Origin: an uncultured Pseudomonadales bacterium
Lineage (GTDB): Bacteria > Pseudomonadota > Gammaproteobacteria > Pseudomonadales > Azotimanducaceae
DNA length: 64,000 nucleotides
Assembly (NCBI GenBank): GCA_958296295.1
Contig: OY282460.1
Coordinates: 2,170,001-2,234,000, forward strand
Direction: 5' to 3'
Under the pieces are notes generated by a model. That model worked only from the letters and a program-made list of their open reading frames with translations. It searched no databases and was not told the DNA's origin. The first letter of the stretch is position 1. Each line of letters opens with the position of its first letter. Positions 8,776 through 17,506 of this stretch are shown here, piece by piece. The translations under genes and the position numbers were made by a program.

Positions 8776-9954
8776 ATGGACTCGCATCAAATCAAAGGTC
8801 GCGTAGCCGCCGGCGAGGATGTCCGCACCGAGTTCAAGCGGAGCTTGGAGTTTCGGCAGGTGGGTAACGCCATCTGCGGGTTTGCGAACACCGCCGGCGG
8901 CGTGCTCGTTCTGGGCGTTGACGATGCCGGCGATGTCGTCGGCATCCGCGGCGATGTCGAGAGCGTTCGAGAACGGCTGACGAGCTTTCTCCAGAACGGC
9001 TGCAACGTGCCGGTGCGAGCAACCTGCGGGCACCGTGCGACCGAATCCGGCCATGTGCATTGGATCGAGGTGCCCCGGCAGCGCGGCTTCGAGCCGATGC
9101 GCCATGACGGGCGCGTATGGGTCCGCCGCGAGCGCAGCGCCGTGGAACCTTCGCCGACCGAACTGCAATCGCTCTACAACGCCTTTGGCTACGTTCTCAC
9201 CGAAGAGCAGACTATTTTGGCGGCCGGCCCGAACGACATCGACATGGACGCTTTTCGCGGCCATTTGACTCGGCAGGGATTCGACGTGGCGCGGGAACCA
9301 CAGCCGGCGGTGGAAGACGATCTGCGCAACCGCGGCGTACTGGCCGAGTTCGATGGCCGCCTGCACCCGACGCTGTACGGCCTCATGTCGTTCGGCAAGC
9401 ACCCGCAGGGCTATCCGCACACCGGCAACTTCTGGGTGGACTGTGTCGCCTACGCCGGCAACGATCAAGCCGCCGAGATCATCCTGGCCGGCGAGGCCAA
9501 GGGCCGCGTGGACGAGCAAGTGGAACGCGCCCTTGGTTGGGCGCGCAGCTTGGGGCGTTTCGAGAAGTACGAGGGGCTGGAGCGCGAGGACATCCCGCTG
9601 CTGCCGCCGACCGCGCTGCGCGAGGCGCTGGTCAACGCGGTGGTCCACCGCGACTACGCCATCAGTGGTTCCAAGGTGTCGTTGGAGGTGTTCCACGACC
9701 GGGTTCGGATCACGAGCCCGGGCACGCTGCCGAATCATCTCTCCGTCGCCGCCGTGTGTGCTGGCGGACGGACCCGCTCGCGCAACGAGCAACTCGCCAA
9801 CTTCATGCTGGAAAGACGTTTCATGGAGCAGCGCGGCCGGGGTTGGCTTGTCATGCGCCGGGCCATGCAGGAGTTCAACGGCACCGTGCCCACACTCGTG
9901 CAGGACGAAGAGAGCCGGTTTGTGACAGTGATCCTGCGCCTCGCGCAGCTGTAG
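8776..9954 (+). CDS. AlbA_2 (Schlafen-like) DNA-binding and RecG-like ATP-binding protein
   Basis: A 392-residue protein of the family annotated as ATP-binding protein / putative transcriptional regulator. The N-terminal AlbA_2 domain has RTEFKRSLEF (about 18-27) and GNAICGFANTAGGVLVLGVDD (in two parts, about 31-51). A C-terminal HATPase_c_4-like region carries LREALVNAVVHRDYAISGSKV (in two parts, about 282-303) and RVRITSPGTLP. The family is common in defence and other accessory regions and is thought to bind nucleic acid; its biochemical role is largely unknown. No strong ribosome-binding site precedes the ATG. It is a distant paralogue of the frameshifted gene at 17499-18799, which supports counting this region as the left shoulder of the island. 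Confidence 0.82.
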   Translation: MDSHQIKGRVAAGEDVRTEFKRSLEFRQVGNAICGFANTAGGVLVLGVDDAGDVVGIRGDVESVRERLTSFLQNGCNVPVRATCGHRATESGHVHWIEVPRQRGFEPMRHDGRVWVRRERSAVEPSPTELQSLYNAFGYVLTEEQTILAAGPNDIDMDAFRGHLTRQGFDVAREPQPAVEDDLRNRGVLAEFDGRLHPTLYGLMSFGKHPQGYPHTGNFWVDCVAYAGNDQAAEIILAGEAKGRVDEQVERALGWARSLGRFEKYEGLEREDIPLLPPTALREALVNAVVHRDYAISGSKVSLEVFHDRVRITSPGTLPNHLSVAAVCAGGRTRSRNEQLANFMLERRFMEQRGRGWLVMRRAMQEFNGTVPTLVQDEESRFVTVILRLAQL

Positions 9955-10025
9955 GCTAGTGTGATGAACGCGCCAACGGAACCGAATCGACTCACACTCC
10001 ACACGATGCCGAAACGGAGGACAAC

Positions 10026-10922
10026 GTGCCGAACTCGCGCCAAGCGTTAAGTGCCTTTGCCGCGATTGCGATGTTCGCGGCAAGCGGGGCCGCCGCCGAA
10101 GACGGTTGGTATGGGAGCGTCGACTTGGGCTTCGCCCGTTCAATGGACACCACCATCGCCGGCAGCGACAACGACTGGAGCACCAAGTGCGACCGGCTCA
10201 TCAATCCCGGCGAACTCGAAACCGCCCCCGGCGAATGCGCCACGGCGCCGCCGCGCAGCAATTTCGCAGCGGATTTCGACGCAGGGCGCGGCGGGCTGGC
10301 GTCCCTCGCCTTGGGCTACGGCGTGGCGCGCTTCAACTTCGAGGTCGAGTACCTGTACCGTTCCACGGCTTTCGATGAGGGCGTCCCGCTACGCATCGGC
10401 GATGCGGTGACGCTGGAGAAGTTGAGCCAAGAGATTTCCTCCGCCACCGGCCGCTTGGGCGACGTTCGCGCCCACGCCGCCTTCGCCAACATCCACTACC
10501 GGCTTCGAGACGGCGCGTGGCAACCGTATTTGGGCGTCGGCGTAGGCGTTGGCCGCGTCATGCTCGACTACGCCGCCGAGGCCCGGCGGGCAGACGATCC
10601 AGCGCAAATCGCGACTTTCAACGATCCCGCTTTGCGCGCAAGACTTGCCGGCACGACGACCATCGGCGAAGCGCGCCACTCGGACACCATGCTCGGCTAC
10701 CAGCTGCTCGCCAGTCTGGAGCGCCCGCTGAACGAGACCACCGCACTACGGGTGCGTTTCCGCTGGGTGGGATTCACCCGTTTCGAGGCCGCCGACAAGC
10801 GCTGGCATCAGTTGCGCGGCCACGATTCCACCATCGGGCGCGACGGCGACGTGCTATGGCGGGTCGCGACGGACGATGCCGGTTTTTGGGCATGGAGCGC
10901 CGGCGTCAAGGTGCGTTTCTAG
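10026..10922 (+). CDS. Outer-membrane beta-barrel protein
   Basis: A 298-residue exported protein starting at a GTG with GGAGG five bases upstream. The signal peptide (SAFAAIAMFAASGAAAEDG) predicts cleavage after about residue 24. The mature sequence has alternating hydrophobic/polar strands, for example WYGSVDLGFARS, LALGYGVARFNFEVEYLY, YLGVGVGVGRVMLDY and LRVRFRWVGFTRFE, and ends in VKVRF with a C-terminal phenylalanine as expected for a BAM substrate. It resembles the opacity/OmpW-like 8-stranded barrel group. A cargo or ligand cannot be inferred, and neither neighbour has an obvious functional link. Confidence 0.75.
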   Translation: MPNSRQALSAFAAIAMFAASGAAAEDGWYGSVDLGFARSMDTTIAGSDNDWSTKCDRLINPGELETAPGECATAPPRSNFAADFDAGRGGLASLALGYGVARFNFEVEYLYRSTAFDEGVPLRIGDAVTLEKLSQEISSATGRLGDVRAHAAFANIHYRLRDGAWQPYLGVGVGVGRVMLDYAAEARRADDPAQIATFNDPALRARLAGTTTIGEARHSDTMLGYQLLASLERPLNETTALRVRFRWVGFTRFEAADKRWHQLRGHDSTIGRDGDVLWRVATDDAGFWAWSAGVKVRF

Positions 10923-11012
10923 CTGGTTGGGGAAGAACGGCCACCAGGGCCTCGCGCTCGACTACCGCGGGCTTCGACAGCCGGACGACTCAGGCAACAA
11001 GGAGGAATCGTG

Positions 11013-11225
11013 ATGCTCAGGCAGAGCGTGGCATCAACCAACCTGCAGTCGGTAGGCTACGACGAAGGGACTCGGACGTTGGAAGTGCAATTCGTCAACG
11101 GGCGCGTGTACCAGTACTACGGCGTGCCGGAGAACATGCATACGCAGTTGATGCAAGCACCCTCCAAGGGACAGTTCTTCAACGCATACATCAGAAACAG
11201 CTATCCATTTTATCGGGTCGGCTGA
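11013..11225 (+). CDS. KTSC domain protein
   Basis: A small protein (70 residues from the ATG at 11013; a GTG at 11010 would add one). GGAGG at 11001-11005 gives good spacing to either start. It covers one KTSC domain: SVASTNLQSVGYD, LEVQFVNGRVYQYYGVP, then FNAYIRNSYPFYRVG. In family members the last block usually reads YPC; here the cysteine position is phenylalanine. KTSC domains occur alone or fused to lysyl-tRNA synthetase-like and phage proteins and their function is unknown. A shorter degenerate copy of this C-terminus lies at 14620-14663. Confidence 0.8.
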   Translation: MLRQSVASTNLQSVGYDEGTRTLEVQFVNGRVYQYYGVPENMHTQLMQAPSKGQFFNAYIRNSYPFYRVG

Positions 11226-11271
11226 GGTCAACGTGCTCCCGCTGGCCAACGCGACTCGGCGCACCAGCGAA

Positions 11272-11699
11272 GATGCGTTCGCCGACCTCGCGTCGAGAAT
11301 GTGCCAAACGTGGACGGTCGAATGAGCCGAAGCTGTGCGCTGGAGTTTCGTGTCCGCGGCGGCGAGCGGTGCGCCCTCGGCCCCGGCGCAAGCCAGATAG
11401 GGGCAATCGTAGACAGGTGGTTAGTCGCGATGGCAATGGGTAGGGCGTGCGCCACAAGATCCTGTGACGGCGGCAGCGCGATAACGTCTTGGAGGCGGGC
11501 CAATTCCTCGAAATAGGGCTGGGGATGGTTGATGTCCCGACGCCACACCTTCTTCCAGATGACGTTGGCGACCTCGGCCAAAGAGGAGGTCGGGTGCGTG
11601 GAGGTGTATCCCGTGGACGAGCAGACGCCGCGATTCTTCCGTACCGTCTTCAGTGAAGAGCCACTTGGCCGCTACGGTGGCGTCGACGATCAACTTCAC
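11272..11699 (-). pseudogene. Degenerate VapC-like PIN toxin (left copy)
   Basis: This is the decayed counterpart of the intact PIN gene at 18911-19375. It opens with a GTG and reads MKLIVDATVAAKWLFTEDGT, keeping the first PIN aspartate. Near 11580-11597 one extra base relative to the intact copy shifts the frame. The second frame continues ANVIWKKVWRRDINHPQPYF and EELARLQDVIALPPS, and a further shift follows after IAIATNHL, with the tail (STVHVWHILD) readable in a third frame. The product cannot be functional. Confidence 0.85.
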
Positions 11700-11872
11700 C
11701 GGTCGCGGTCTTCGCGGAGCAGGATGGCACTGTCGGCCTGTGGGGTATCCGCGGTGCGGGACACGAGCCGCGCCGTCCGTTCGCCGAAGTCGTCAAGGCG
11801 GGTATGACGGAGCGCCTGTTCAGCGAGCACATGCCTGATCTCGCCCTCCAGCGAGCGGTGGTTTGCCTTCGC
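11696..11872 (-). pseudogene. Truncated antitoxin (left copy of the FitA/VapB-like gene)
   Basis: The minus strand reads AKANHRSLEGEIRHVLAEQA and ends ADSAILLREDRDR before TGA at 11698-11696, closely matching residues 23-78 of the intact antitoxin at 19372-19608. The stop overlaps the GTG of the degenerate toxin as in the intact pair. Similarity ends abruptly at about 11872, where sequence related to brxC begins on the other strand, so the N-terminal DNA-binding part is gone. Confidence 0.85.
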
Positions 11873-12234
11873 CTGAGCTCGAGCGCTTGGAAGGTGCCGC
11901 CAGTTGGCAGCAGATCGAGCAAGCGCAGCGCGATGGCATACTGGCGCAGCTGCACATCAAGGCGGCAACCGTAGGCACCCTAGGCACGGAGCAAGAGGTA
12001 CTGAGCTCCTTGCAGCGGGCTTCCTTGGAAGACTGGCGAACGCGCACCGCGGCACTGCCGCAGCTGTTCGCCAACGCCCGCTCGGAAGCCGATAGGTTGG
12101 TGGAGCCTAAGACGCGCCACGTCAAGCTGGCGAGCGACACGCTAAGGACGGAAGACGACGTGCGGGCGTGGGCACGGAAGACGGAGCGGGAGCTTGTGTA
12201 GCAGGTCAAACGAGGGCCGGTTGTGGTCAACTGA
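11873..12234 (+). pseudogene. brxC: C-terminal remnant of BREX P-loop protein BrxC
   Basis: The plus strand reads PELERLEGAASWQQIEQAQR, then RASLEDWRTRTAALPQLF and LVEPKTRHVKLASDTLRTED, with a final KRGPVVVN. The pattern of a conserved leucine/proline-lysine segment (LxEPK...V.L...TL+TE.DV.AW) followed by a terminal GPVVV matches the C-terminus of BrxC/PglY. Only about 120 residues remain of a protein that normally exceeds 1000. An in-frame TAG at 12199-12201 interrupts it ten codons before the natural-looking TGA. The next intact genes follow on the same strand, as in a BREX operon. Recognition is from family pattern only, without a search. Confidence 0.65.
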
Positions 12235-12261
12235 AGGTCGAACTGAAGATGGGAACCAGAC

Positions 12262-13422
12262 GTGTTGCTTGAGCGCATCGAGCTGAGGAACCTGCTGTCC
12301 TTCGGGCCGCAGGCGGAGGCGCTGGAGCTCCGGCCACTGAACGTCTTGATCGGCACCAACGGCTCCGGGAAGTCGAACTTCATCGAGGCGATTGGACTAT
12401 TGCAGGCCGCACCGACTGATATGGCGGCTCCAATCCGCACTGGTCGTGGCGTCGCGGACTGGATTTGGCAAGGCGATCCCAAGGTGGACTCGGCCCGCGT
12501 CGAGGCAGTGGTAAACCCCGCCGGCCAAGAGGCGCTACGCTACTGCGTGGAGTTTGCCGAGCGCTACCAGCGCTTCGCGGTGATCGACGAGCGGCTGGAA
12601 TCCGTGGTTCCGGCTCGCAATGACCAGTGGCCTTATATCGAAATGGGTGGAACAGCCCGCAAAGCACTCCTCAAATCCCGGGGCAATGGCCCCATTGAGT
12701 ACCCGTTAGATTTCTCCAAATCCGTTCTAGCGCAGGTGAAAGATGCCGAGCACTACCCGGAACTGACCTCCGTAGCCAAAGAGCTGGAACGCATCAGTCT
12801 CTACAGAGAGTGGACCTTTGGTTGCGCCAACGTCGTCCGCTCGCTCCAGAAGACGGACCTGCCGAACACCAATCTCGCCGAAGACAACACCAATCTGGGT
12901 TTGGTTCTGAATCGTCTGTCGAGGGACTACAAGGTACGCGAGCGGATGGTCGAAGCCCTGCGCCGCCTCTATCAAGAGGTCTCGGATTTCCACGTGAACA
13001 TTGAGTTCAACACCGTGCAGGTGTTCGTCCAAGAGCGGGAAGGCAAAGTAACCGTGCCAGCGACCCGGCTCTCCGACGGTACGATTCGCTACCTCTCCCT
13101 GTTGGCGATCCTGTGCGACCCGGATCCGCCACCCGTCGTCTGCATCGAGGAACCGGAGATTGGTCTTCACCCCGACATTCTCCCGGGCTTGGCTGAACTC
13201 TTGCTCGAAGCGTCCGAACGCTGTCAGCTGATCGTGACGACGCACTCGGAAATTCTCGTCGACGCCCTAACGCACGAACCTGAAAGCGTCATCGTTTGCG
13301 ACAAAGAGGAGGGACAGACGAAGCTGAGGCGCCTAAACCACGCCGACCTAGAGCACTGGCTGGACAAGTACCGGCTGGGCGAGTTGTGGTCGTCGGGCGA
13401 GATCGGAGGGAACCGTTGGTGA
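12262..13422 (+). CDS. AAA ATPase (AAA_21/OLD-like) of a two-gene defence-type module
   Basis: A 386-residue ABC/SMC-type ATPase starting at GTG. Walker A is GTNGSGKS at residues 31-38, the signature-like region is LSDGTIRYLSLL (about 270), Walker B is VVCIEEPEIGLHP (about 292-304) and the switch histidine is in IVTTHSE. This arrangement is typical of the AAA_21/AAA_15 group found with nucleases in anti-phage systems. Its stop overlaps the start of the DUF4276 gene (GTGA), so the two proteins are probably made together. It sits between remnants of brxC and a pglX-type methyltransferase, yet has no disruption. Likely role: the motor or sensor half of an ATPase-TOPRIM-like effector pair, by analogy with OLD-family and PARIS systems; this is inference. 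Confidence 0.85.
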   Translation: MLLERIELRNLLSFGPQAEALELRPLNVLIGTNGSGKSNFIEAIGLLQAAPTDMAAPIRTGRGVADWIWQGDPKVDSARVEAVVNPAGQEALRYCVEFAERYQRFAVIDERLESVVPARNDQWPYIEMGGTARKALLKSRGNGPIEYPLDFSKSVLAQVKDAEHYPELTSVAKELERISLYREWTFGCANVVRSLQKTDLPNTNLAEDNTNLGLVLNRLSRDYKVRERMVEALRRLYQEVSDFHVNIEFNTVQVFVQEREGKVTVPATRLSDGTIRYLSLLAILCDPDPPPVVCIEEPEIGLHPDILPGLAELLLEASERCQLIVTTHSEILVDALTHEPESVIVCDKEEGQTKLRRLNHADLEHWLDKYRLGELWSSGEIGGNRW

Positions 13423-14024
13423 AGACCACGGTGTACGTTGAGGGCGGCGGTACAGGGCGAGCACTGCGCCAAGCGTGTCGCGAGGGTTTTGGTTCTTTCT
13501 TCCGCAAAGCAGGTCTAGACGAGCGTATGCCGAAGGTGGTTGCTTGTGGCAGCAGGACGCAGGCATACGACAGATTTCGCGTCGCTATTGGCCAACGGCC
13601 CGCAGACTTCATAGTCTTGTTGGTAGATGGCGAAGGGCCGGTGAAGGCGGATACTCCGTGGGCACACCTGAGGGAACGCGAAGGCGACGGATGGGCGCGA
13701 CCCGCTGATGCCGCGGACAGGAACGTTCACCTGATGGTGCAGGTGATGGAATCTTGGTTTCTGGCCGACAGAGAGTGCTTGGCGAGCTACTTCGGCAACG
13801 GCTTCAGAGCGAACGCCTTGCCCGCTCCGCAACGGTTTCTTGAAGAGGTTGCGAAGGCAGATGTGGAGCGAGCACTTCGGGATTCCACACGGCCATCCCG
13901 CAAGGGCCGGTACACCAAGGGCCGAGACTCGTTCGCTCTGCTGCGACTCCTTGACGCGGCGAAGGTCATCGAGGGCTCTCCGCACGCCCGCCGACTGATC
14001 GAGGCCATCAAGGAGAGACTGTGA
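13419..14024 (+). CDS. DUF4276 family protein (TOPRIM-like), partner of the upstream ATPase
   Basis: A 201-residue protein with GTG start overlapping the ATPase stop and GGAGGG about 7 bases upstream. It matches DUF4276 along its length: TVYVEGGGTGRALRQACREG at the N-terminus, MPKVVACGSRTQAYDRF, then IVLLVDGEGPV, a central HLMVQVMESWFLADREC and GRYTKGRDSF near the C-terminus. The early glutamate in VEGGG and the acidic LLVDGEG resemble the metal-binding positions of TOPRIM folds, so a nuclease role is plausible though not shown. Its own stop overlaps the GTG of the truncated methyltransferase, which shows that the pair was translated within the ancestral operon. Confidence 0.85.
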   Translation: MKTTVYVEGGGTGRALRQACREGFGSFFRKAGLDERMPKVVACGSRTQAYDRFRVAIGQRPADFIVLLVDGEGPVKADTPWAHLREREGDGWARPADAADRNVHLMVQVMESWFLADRECLASYFGNGFRANALPAPQRFLEEVAKADVERALRDSTRPSRKGRYTKGRDSFALLRLLDAAKVIEGSPHARRLIEAIKERL

Positions 14025-14662
14025 ACGTACTCTCTCCGCAATGCCGCAAGCAGCTGGAACGGACGATCGCGGATGCCCGGGACATCGCTGAACAAGGTGG
14101 CCGGAATGCCATTGAGGCTTTGGCCGTTTGCGATCGGGCCGCCTACGAACACATGAGCGCCCACGAACGCACTTTGCGCCGACGACTTCGCGCACACGCC
14201 CGGCAGCTTGGCGACTGGCGAGAGAGCGCCACAGCCATCCAAGCCACCGAACATCTCGTTCAGGAATGCGCTTACGAGCAATGGCACGGCATGTTGTTCG
14301 CTCGCTTCCTTGCCGAGAACAACCTGCTCGTCGAGCCGGAGATGGGCGCGGCCGTTGCGCTGGACGAGTGTGAGGAGCTTGCTAAGGACGCAAACGGTAC
14401 CGGTGATGGCGGCGGGGCGAGCATGGATAAGTGGATGCTGGCTACCCGCTTCGCCCACGCCATGCTGCCTCAAGTGTTCCGGCCCGACCTGCCCGTGTTC
14501 GACGTGCGGTTCGCACGGGAGCACCGCCAAAAGTTGGAGGCGCCGGTGGAACGCCTGCCCACCGAAGTGTTCACCGCATCCGATGCGCTTGGCTGGGTGT
14601 ATCAGTTCTGGCAATCGCAGACGCGTACATCAGAGACAGCTCCCTTCTCACGGGTCGGCTAG
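14021..14662 (+). pseudogene. pglX: Truncated BREX-type adenine DNA methyltransferase (PglX N-terminus)
   Basis: About 200 residues match the N-terminal region of large SAM-dependent Eco57I/PglX-type methyltransferases: LVQECAYEQWHGMLFARFLA, ENNLLVEPEMG, LDECEELA, FAHAMLPQVFRPDLPV and the last genuine stretch FTASDALGWVYQFWQS. Intact relatives exceed 1000 residues and continue with the catalytic NPPY domain, which is absent. From about 14617 the sequence switches to a KTSC-like fragment and the frame ends by chance after 14 unrelated residues. The start overlaps the DUF4276 stop. No methylation activity is expected. The family name is from pattern recognition, and another Eco57I-type enzyme is possible. 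Confidence 0.75.
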
Positions 14663-14663
14663 G
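14620..14663 (+). pseudogene. Fragment of a KTSC-domain gene
   Basis: The bases encoding AYIRDSS and the shared cgggtcggct correspond to the 3' end of the intact KTSC gene at 11013-11225 (AYIRNSYPFYRVG), with one base fewer. It lies at the point where the methyltransferase is cut, marking a recombination junction. Confidence 0.65.
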
Positions 14664-14693
14664 GATTAGCGCTCCCGAGGTAGGAGAGAGAGG

Positions 14694-17506
14694 ATGATCA
14701 CCCAAGACCGCGACTTCCCCTATCCCGGGGCCCGCTGGTGGAAGTTCGACTTGCACACCCACACGCCTGCGTCGGCAGACTACGGAAAGGGCCCGCACCA
14801 GGCGGCGCTCCGCCAAGTCACGCCGCGAGACTGGCTCTTGGGCTACATGCGTGCAGGCTTGGACTGCGTGGCGGTCACGGACCACAACTCCGGCGAATGG
14901 ATCGACTGCCTGAAGGGAGCGCTAGAGGCGTTGAATCAGGAGGACCATGAGGATTTCCGTCCCCTAACCCTATTCCCGGGCGTCGAGATCACCGCGAACG
15001 GCGGGGTGCATGTGCTGGCAGTGCTCGACGTGGGCGGCGAGTCCGCTGATGTAGCCACGTTGCTCGGCGCGGCGGGCTATGAAGGAGAGCGGGGTACCAG
15101 CGATTCAGCCGCGAAATGCTCTGCCATCGAGGTTGTCGAAGCGGTCTGCGAAGCAGGCGGTGTCCCGATTCTTGCCCATGTCGATGGCCCCGCCGGGGCT
15201 TGGCGACTAAGCGGCAACAGCTTGGCCCCGCTGCTGGATTTGGAGGGCTTGTTCGCGCTCGAAGTAGTCGATCCGTCTCACGAAAGGCCGCCACTCTATA
15301 GGGATCGCCAACTCGACTGGGCGGAGGTGATCGGTTCCGATTCGCACCACCCCACAGGTGCCGCCGGTTCCCAGTTCCCGGCTCGCACTACACATGGATC
15401 AAGATGGCTAGTCCTTCACTGGAAGGGCTTCGTCTCGCGCTGCTGGACGGCGGCGACTTCTCGCTGCGGCGCAGCGATGCGCCAGAACCCTTCGATCCAT
15501 TCGCCATCCCGACGAACTTGATTGAAGCCGTAGAGATCGAAGACGCCCGCTACATGGGGCGCGGCACAGCGGCCAGGATCGCGTTCAGCCCTTGGCTCAA
15601 CGCCGTGGTGGGTGGGCGTGGCACTGGCAAGTCCACCGTTCTGCACGCCCTTCGCCTTGCCGCCAGACGGCAATCGGAACTGGACGACTTGGAAGAACGG
15701 AGCAGCCCGCGCTCTACGTTTCAAGAGTTCGACAGGCTGCCGAAGGACCGGCGGGACCGCGGCGGCTTGACCAAGGACACGGCCGTTCGCTGGCTGGTCA
15801 AGCGCGATGACATGCGCTATCGGGTCCACTGGCGACAGGATGCCCGCGGCATCGTCGTCGAGTACCGCGACAGCGACCGCTGGGCGGAGTCGCTGTCGCA
15901 AACGGTCACGGAGCAGTTTCCTCTTCGCCTGTTCAGCCAAGGACAGATCGCTGAACTGGCAGGCGAGAATCAGGCGCTGCTGCGAGTCGTGGACGACGCT
16001 GCCGAGGAGGTTGCCCCGCAGCGAAGGCGGCTTGACGAAGCCTCTGCCGCGTTCAACTCGTTGCGGGCGCGCATCCGTGAGATCGACCAACGGCTACTGC
16101 GCGAAGGTGTCCTCTTGGTGGAGTTGCAGGATTTGGAGCGCAAGTTGAAGCGCTTTGAAGACGCAGGACATCAGACCCTGTTGATGGACTATCGGCGTCG
16201 CGAGCGCCAACGCCGTGTGGCGGAGCATCAGCTGAAGTCGGCAAAGGCTGCCGCTGAGCGCGTCGATACAACTGCGCAAACGCTGGAGCTAGACGATGTT
16301 CCTGCCGGCGTATTCTCCCGAGCGGATGAAGATCAGGAAGCTGCTGCGGTGTTGGCTCGGCTTGCGGCCGCCGTTGGCGGAACTGCGGACAACCTGCGTG
16401 GCGAAGCCACTCGTCTACGGCAAGCCGTTGCCGAACAGGAAAAAGAATTGGCGCGGTCTATGTGGCAATCGTCAGCCGACAAGGCCACCAGCGACTACCA
16501 AGCGCTCGTCCAAACGGTGCAGGCCGCAGGAGCCACGGACCCCAGCGAATACGACAACCTCATCCAAGACCGCGCGCTGCTGGAAGAGGAACGCAAACGC
16601 TTGGATTCCATCCGGGAGGAACGCGACAGGCTGATAGACGAATCGAACTACCAACGTGTAATCGTTCTCGAGGCCCGGCGGGCCATTACCACCGCCCGAA
16701 CCGACTTTCTGTCGGACGCATTGGCTCGCAACCGCTTCGTGCGCATCGCCGTCCGCGCCTATGGCTACGAGCCGAAGGTCGTCGAACGATCCCTGCGGCA
16801 ACAATTGGACATCATGGACGACCGCTTCGAGAACGACATCCTCTCCGAGGACGGCAAGGCGGGAATCGTCGCGGAGTTGCTGAATGAACTGCCGGACGAG
16901 CACAAACGACGAAGCGCGGAGATCGAGCGTCGAATCGAGCGCCTGAAGAACCGCATTGAGAGCGCCTGCGCCGGCAACGGAGATTTCCACGGCCACTTCA
17001 ACAACTACTTCCAGCGCGAGTTCAACAGAAAGCCCGAGTTGCTGGACAAGATGCTCACATGGTTCCCGGAAGATGATCTAGTCGTCGAATACAGCCTGCC
17101 AAGTGACGGCACGGATTTCCGACCCATCAGCCAGGCATCGGCCGGGCAACGCTCAGCGGCCATGCTGGCGTTTCTGCTGGCGCACGGCGACGAACCTTTG
17201 GTGCTCGATCAGCCGGAGGACGATCTGGACAACCATCTCATTTACGATTTGGTGGTGCGGCAGATGCGGGAAAACAAGCTGCGGCGGCAGATCATCGTGG
17301 TCACCCACAACCCCAACATCGTCGTTAACGGCGACGCCGAAATGGTGCATGCGCTGCGCTTTACGAACGGCCAATGCGTGGTCGAACAATCCGGCTCGTT
17401 GCAGGATGTCGAGATCCGCGAGGAGGTTTGTCGGATCATGGAAGGTGGCCGCGAGGCGTTTTCGCGCCGCTATCGGCGGCTTGGCAGGGCGCCACGCGAT
17501 GTTTGA
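14694..17506 (+). pseudogene. trlF: TrlF-family PHP/AAA-like ATPase, interrupted by a -1 frameshift
   Basis: Two adjacent frames together make one TrlF-type protein of about 937 residues. The first part (from ATG 14694, after AGGAGAG) is a PHP phosphoesterase domain with DLHTHTPASADY at residue 19, AVTDHNSGEW, FPGVEIT, LAHVDGP and VIGSDSHHP. The second part is an ATPase: VVGGRGTGKSTVLHAL (Walker A), a long coiled-coil-rich middle, AGQRSAAMLAFLLA, LVLDQPEDDLDNHLIYDL (Walker B/D-loop) and IIVVTHNPNIVVNGDAEM. The switch occurs at the CCC run 15377-15379: with one extra C the sequence continues PGSHYTWIKMASPSLEGLRL, as expected of the family. Internal initiation at the ATG at 15404 would produce only the ATPase part. 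The family occurs in anti-phage islands. Confidence 0.8.

Larger units (their letters stand above)
11272..11872. repeat. Left direct repeat of the toxin-antitoxin module
   Basis: About 601 bases alignable to 18947-19548 in the same orientation, beginning at a shared gatgcgttcgc and ending at a shared gtttgccttcgc. The copies have diverged by many substitutions and a few indels. Together the repeats bracket about 7 kb of defence-related genes. Confidence 0.8.
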
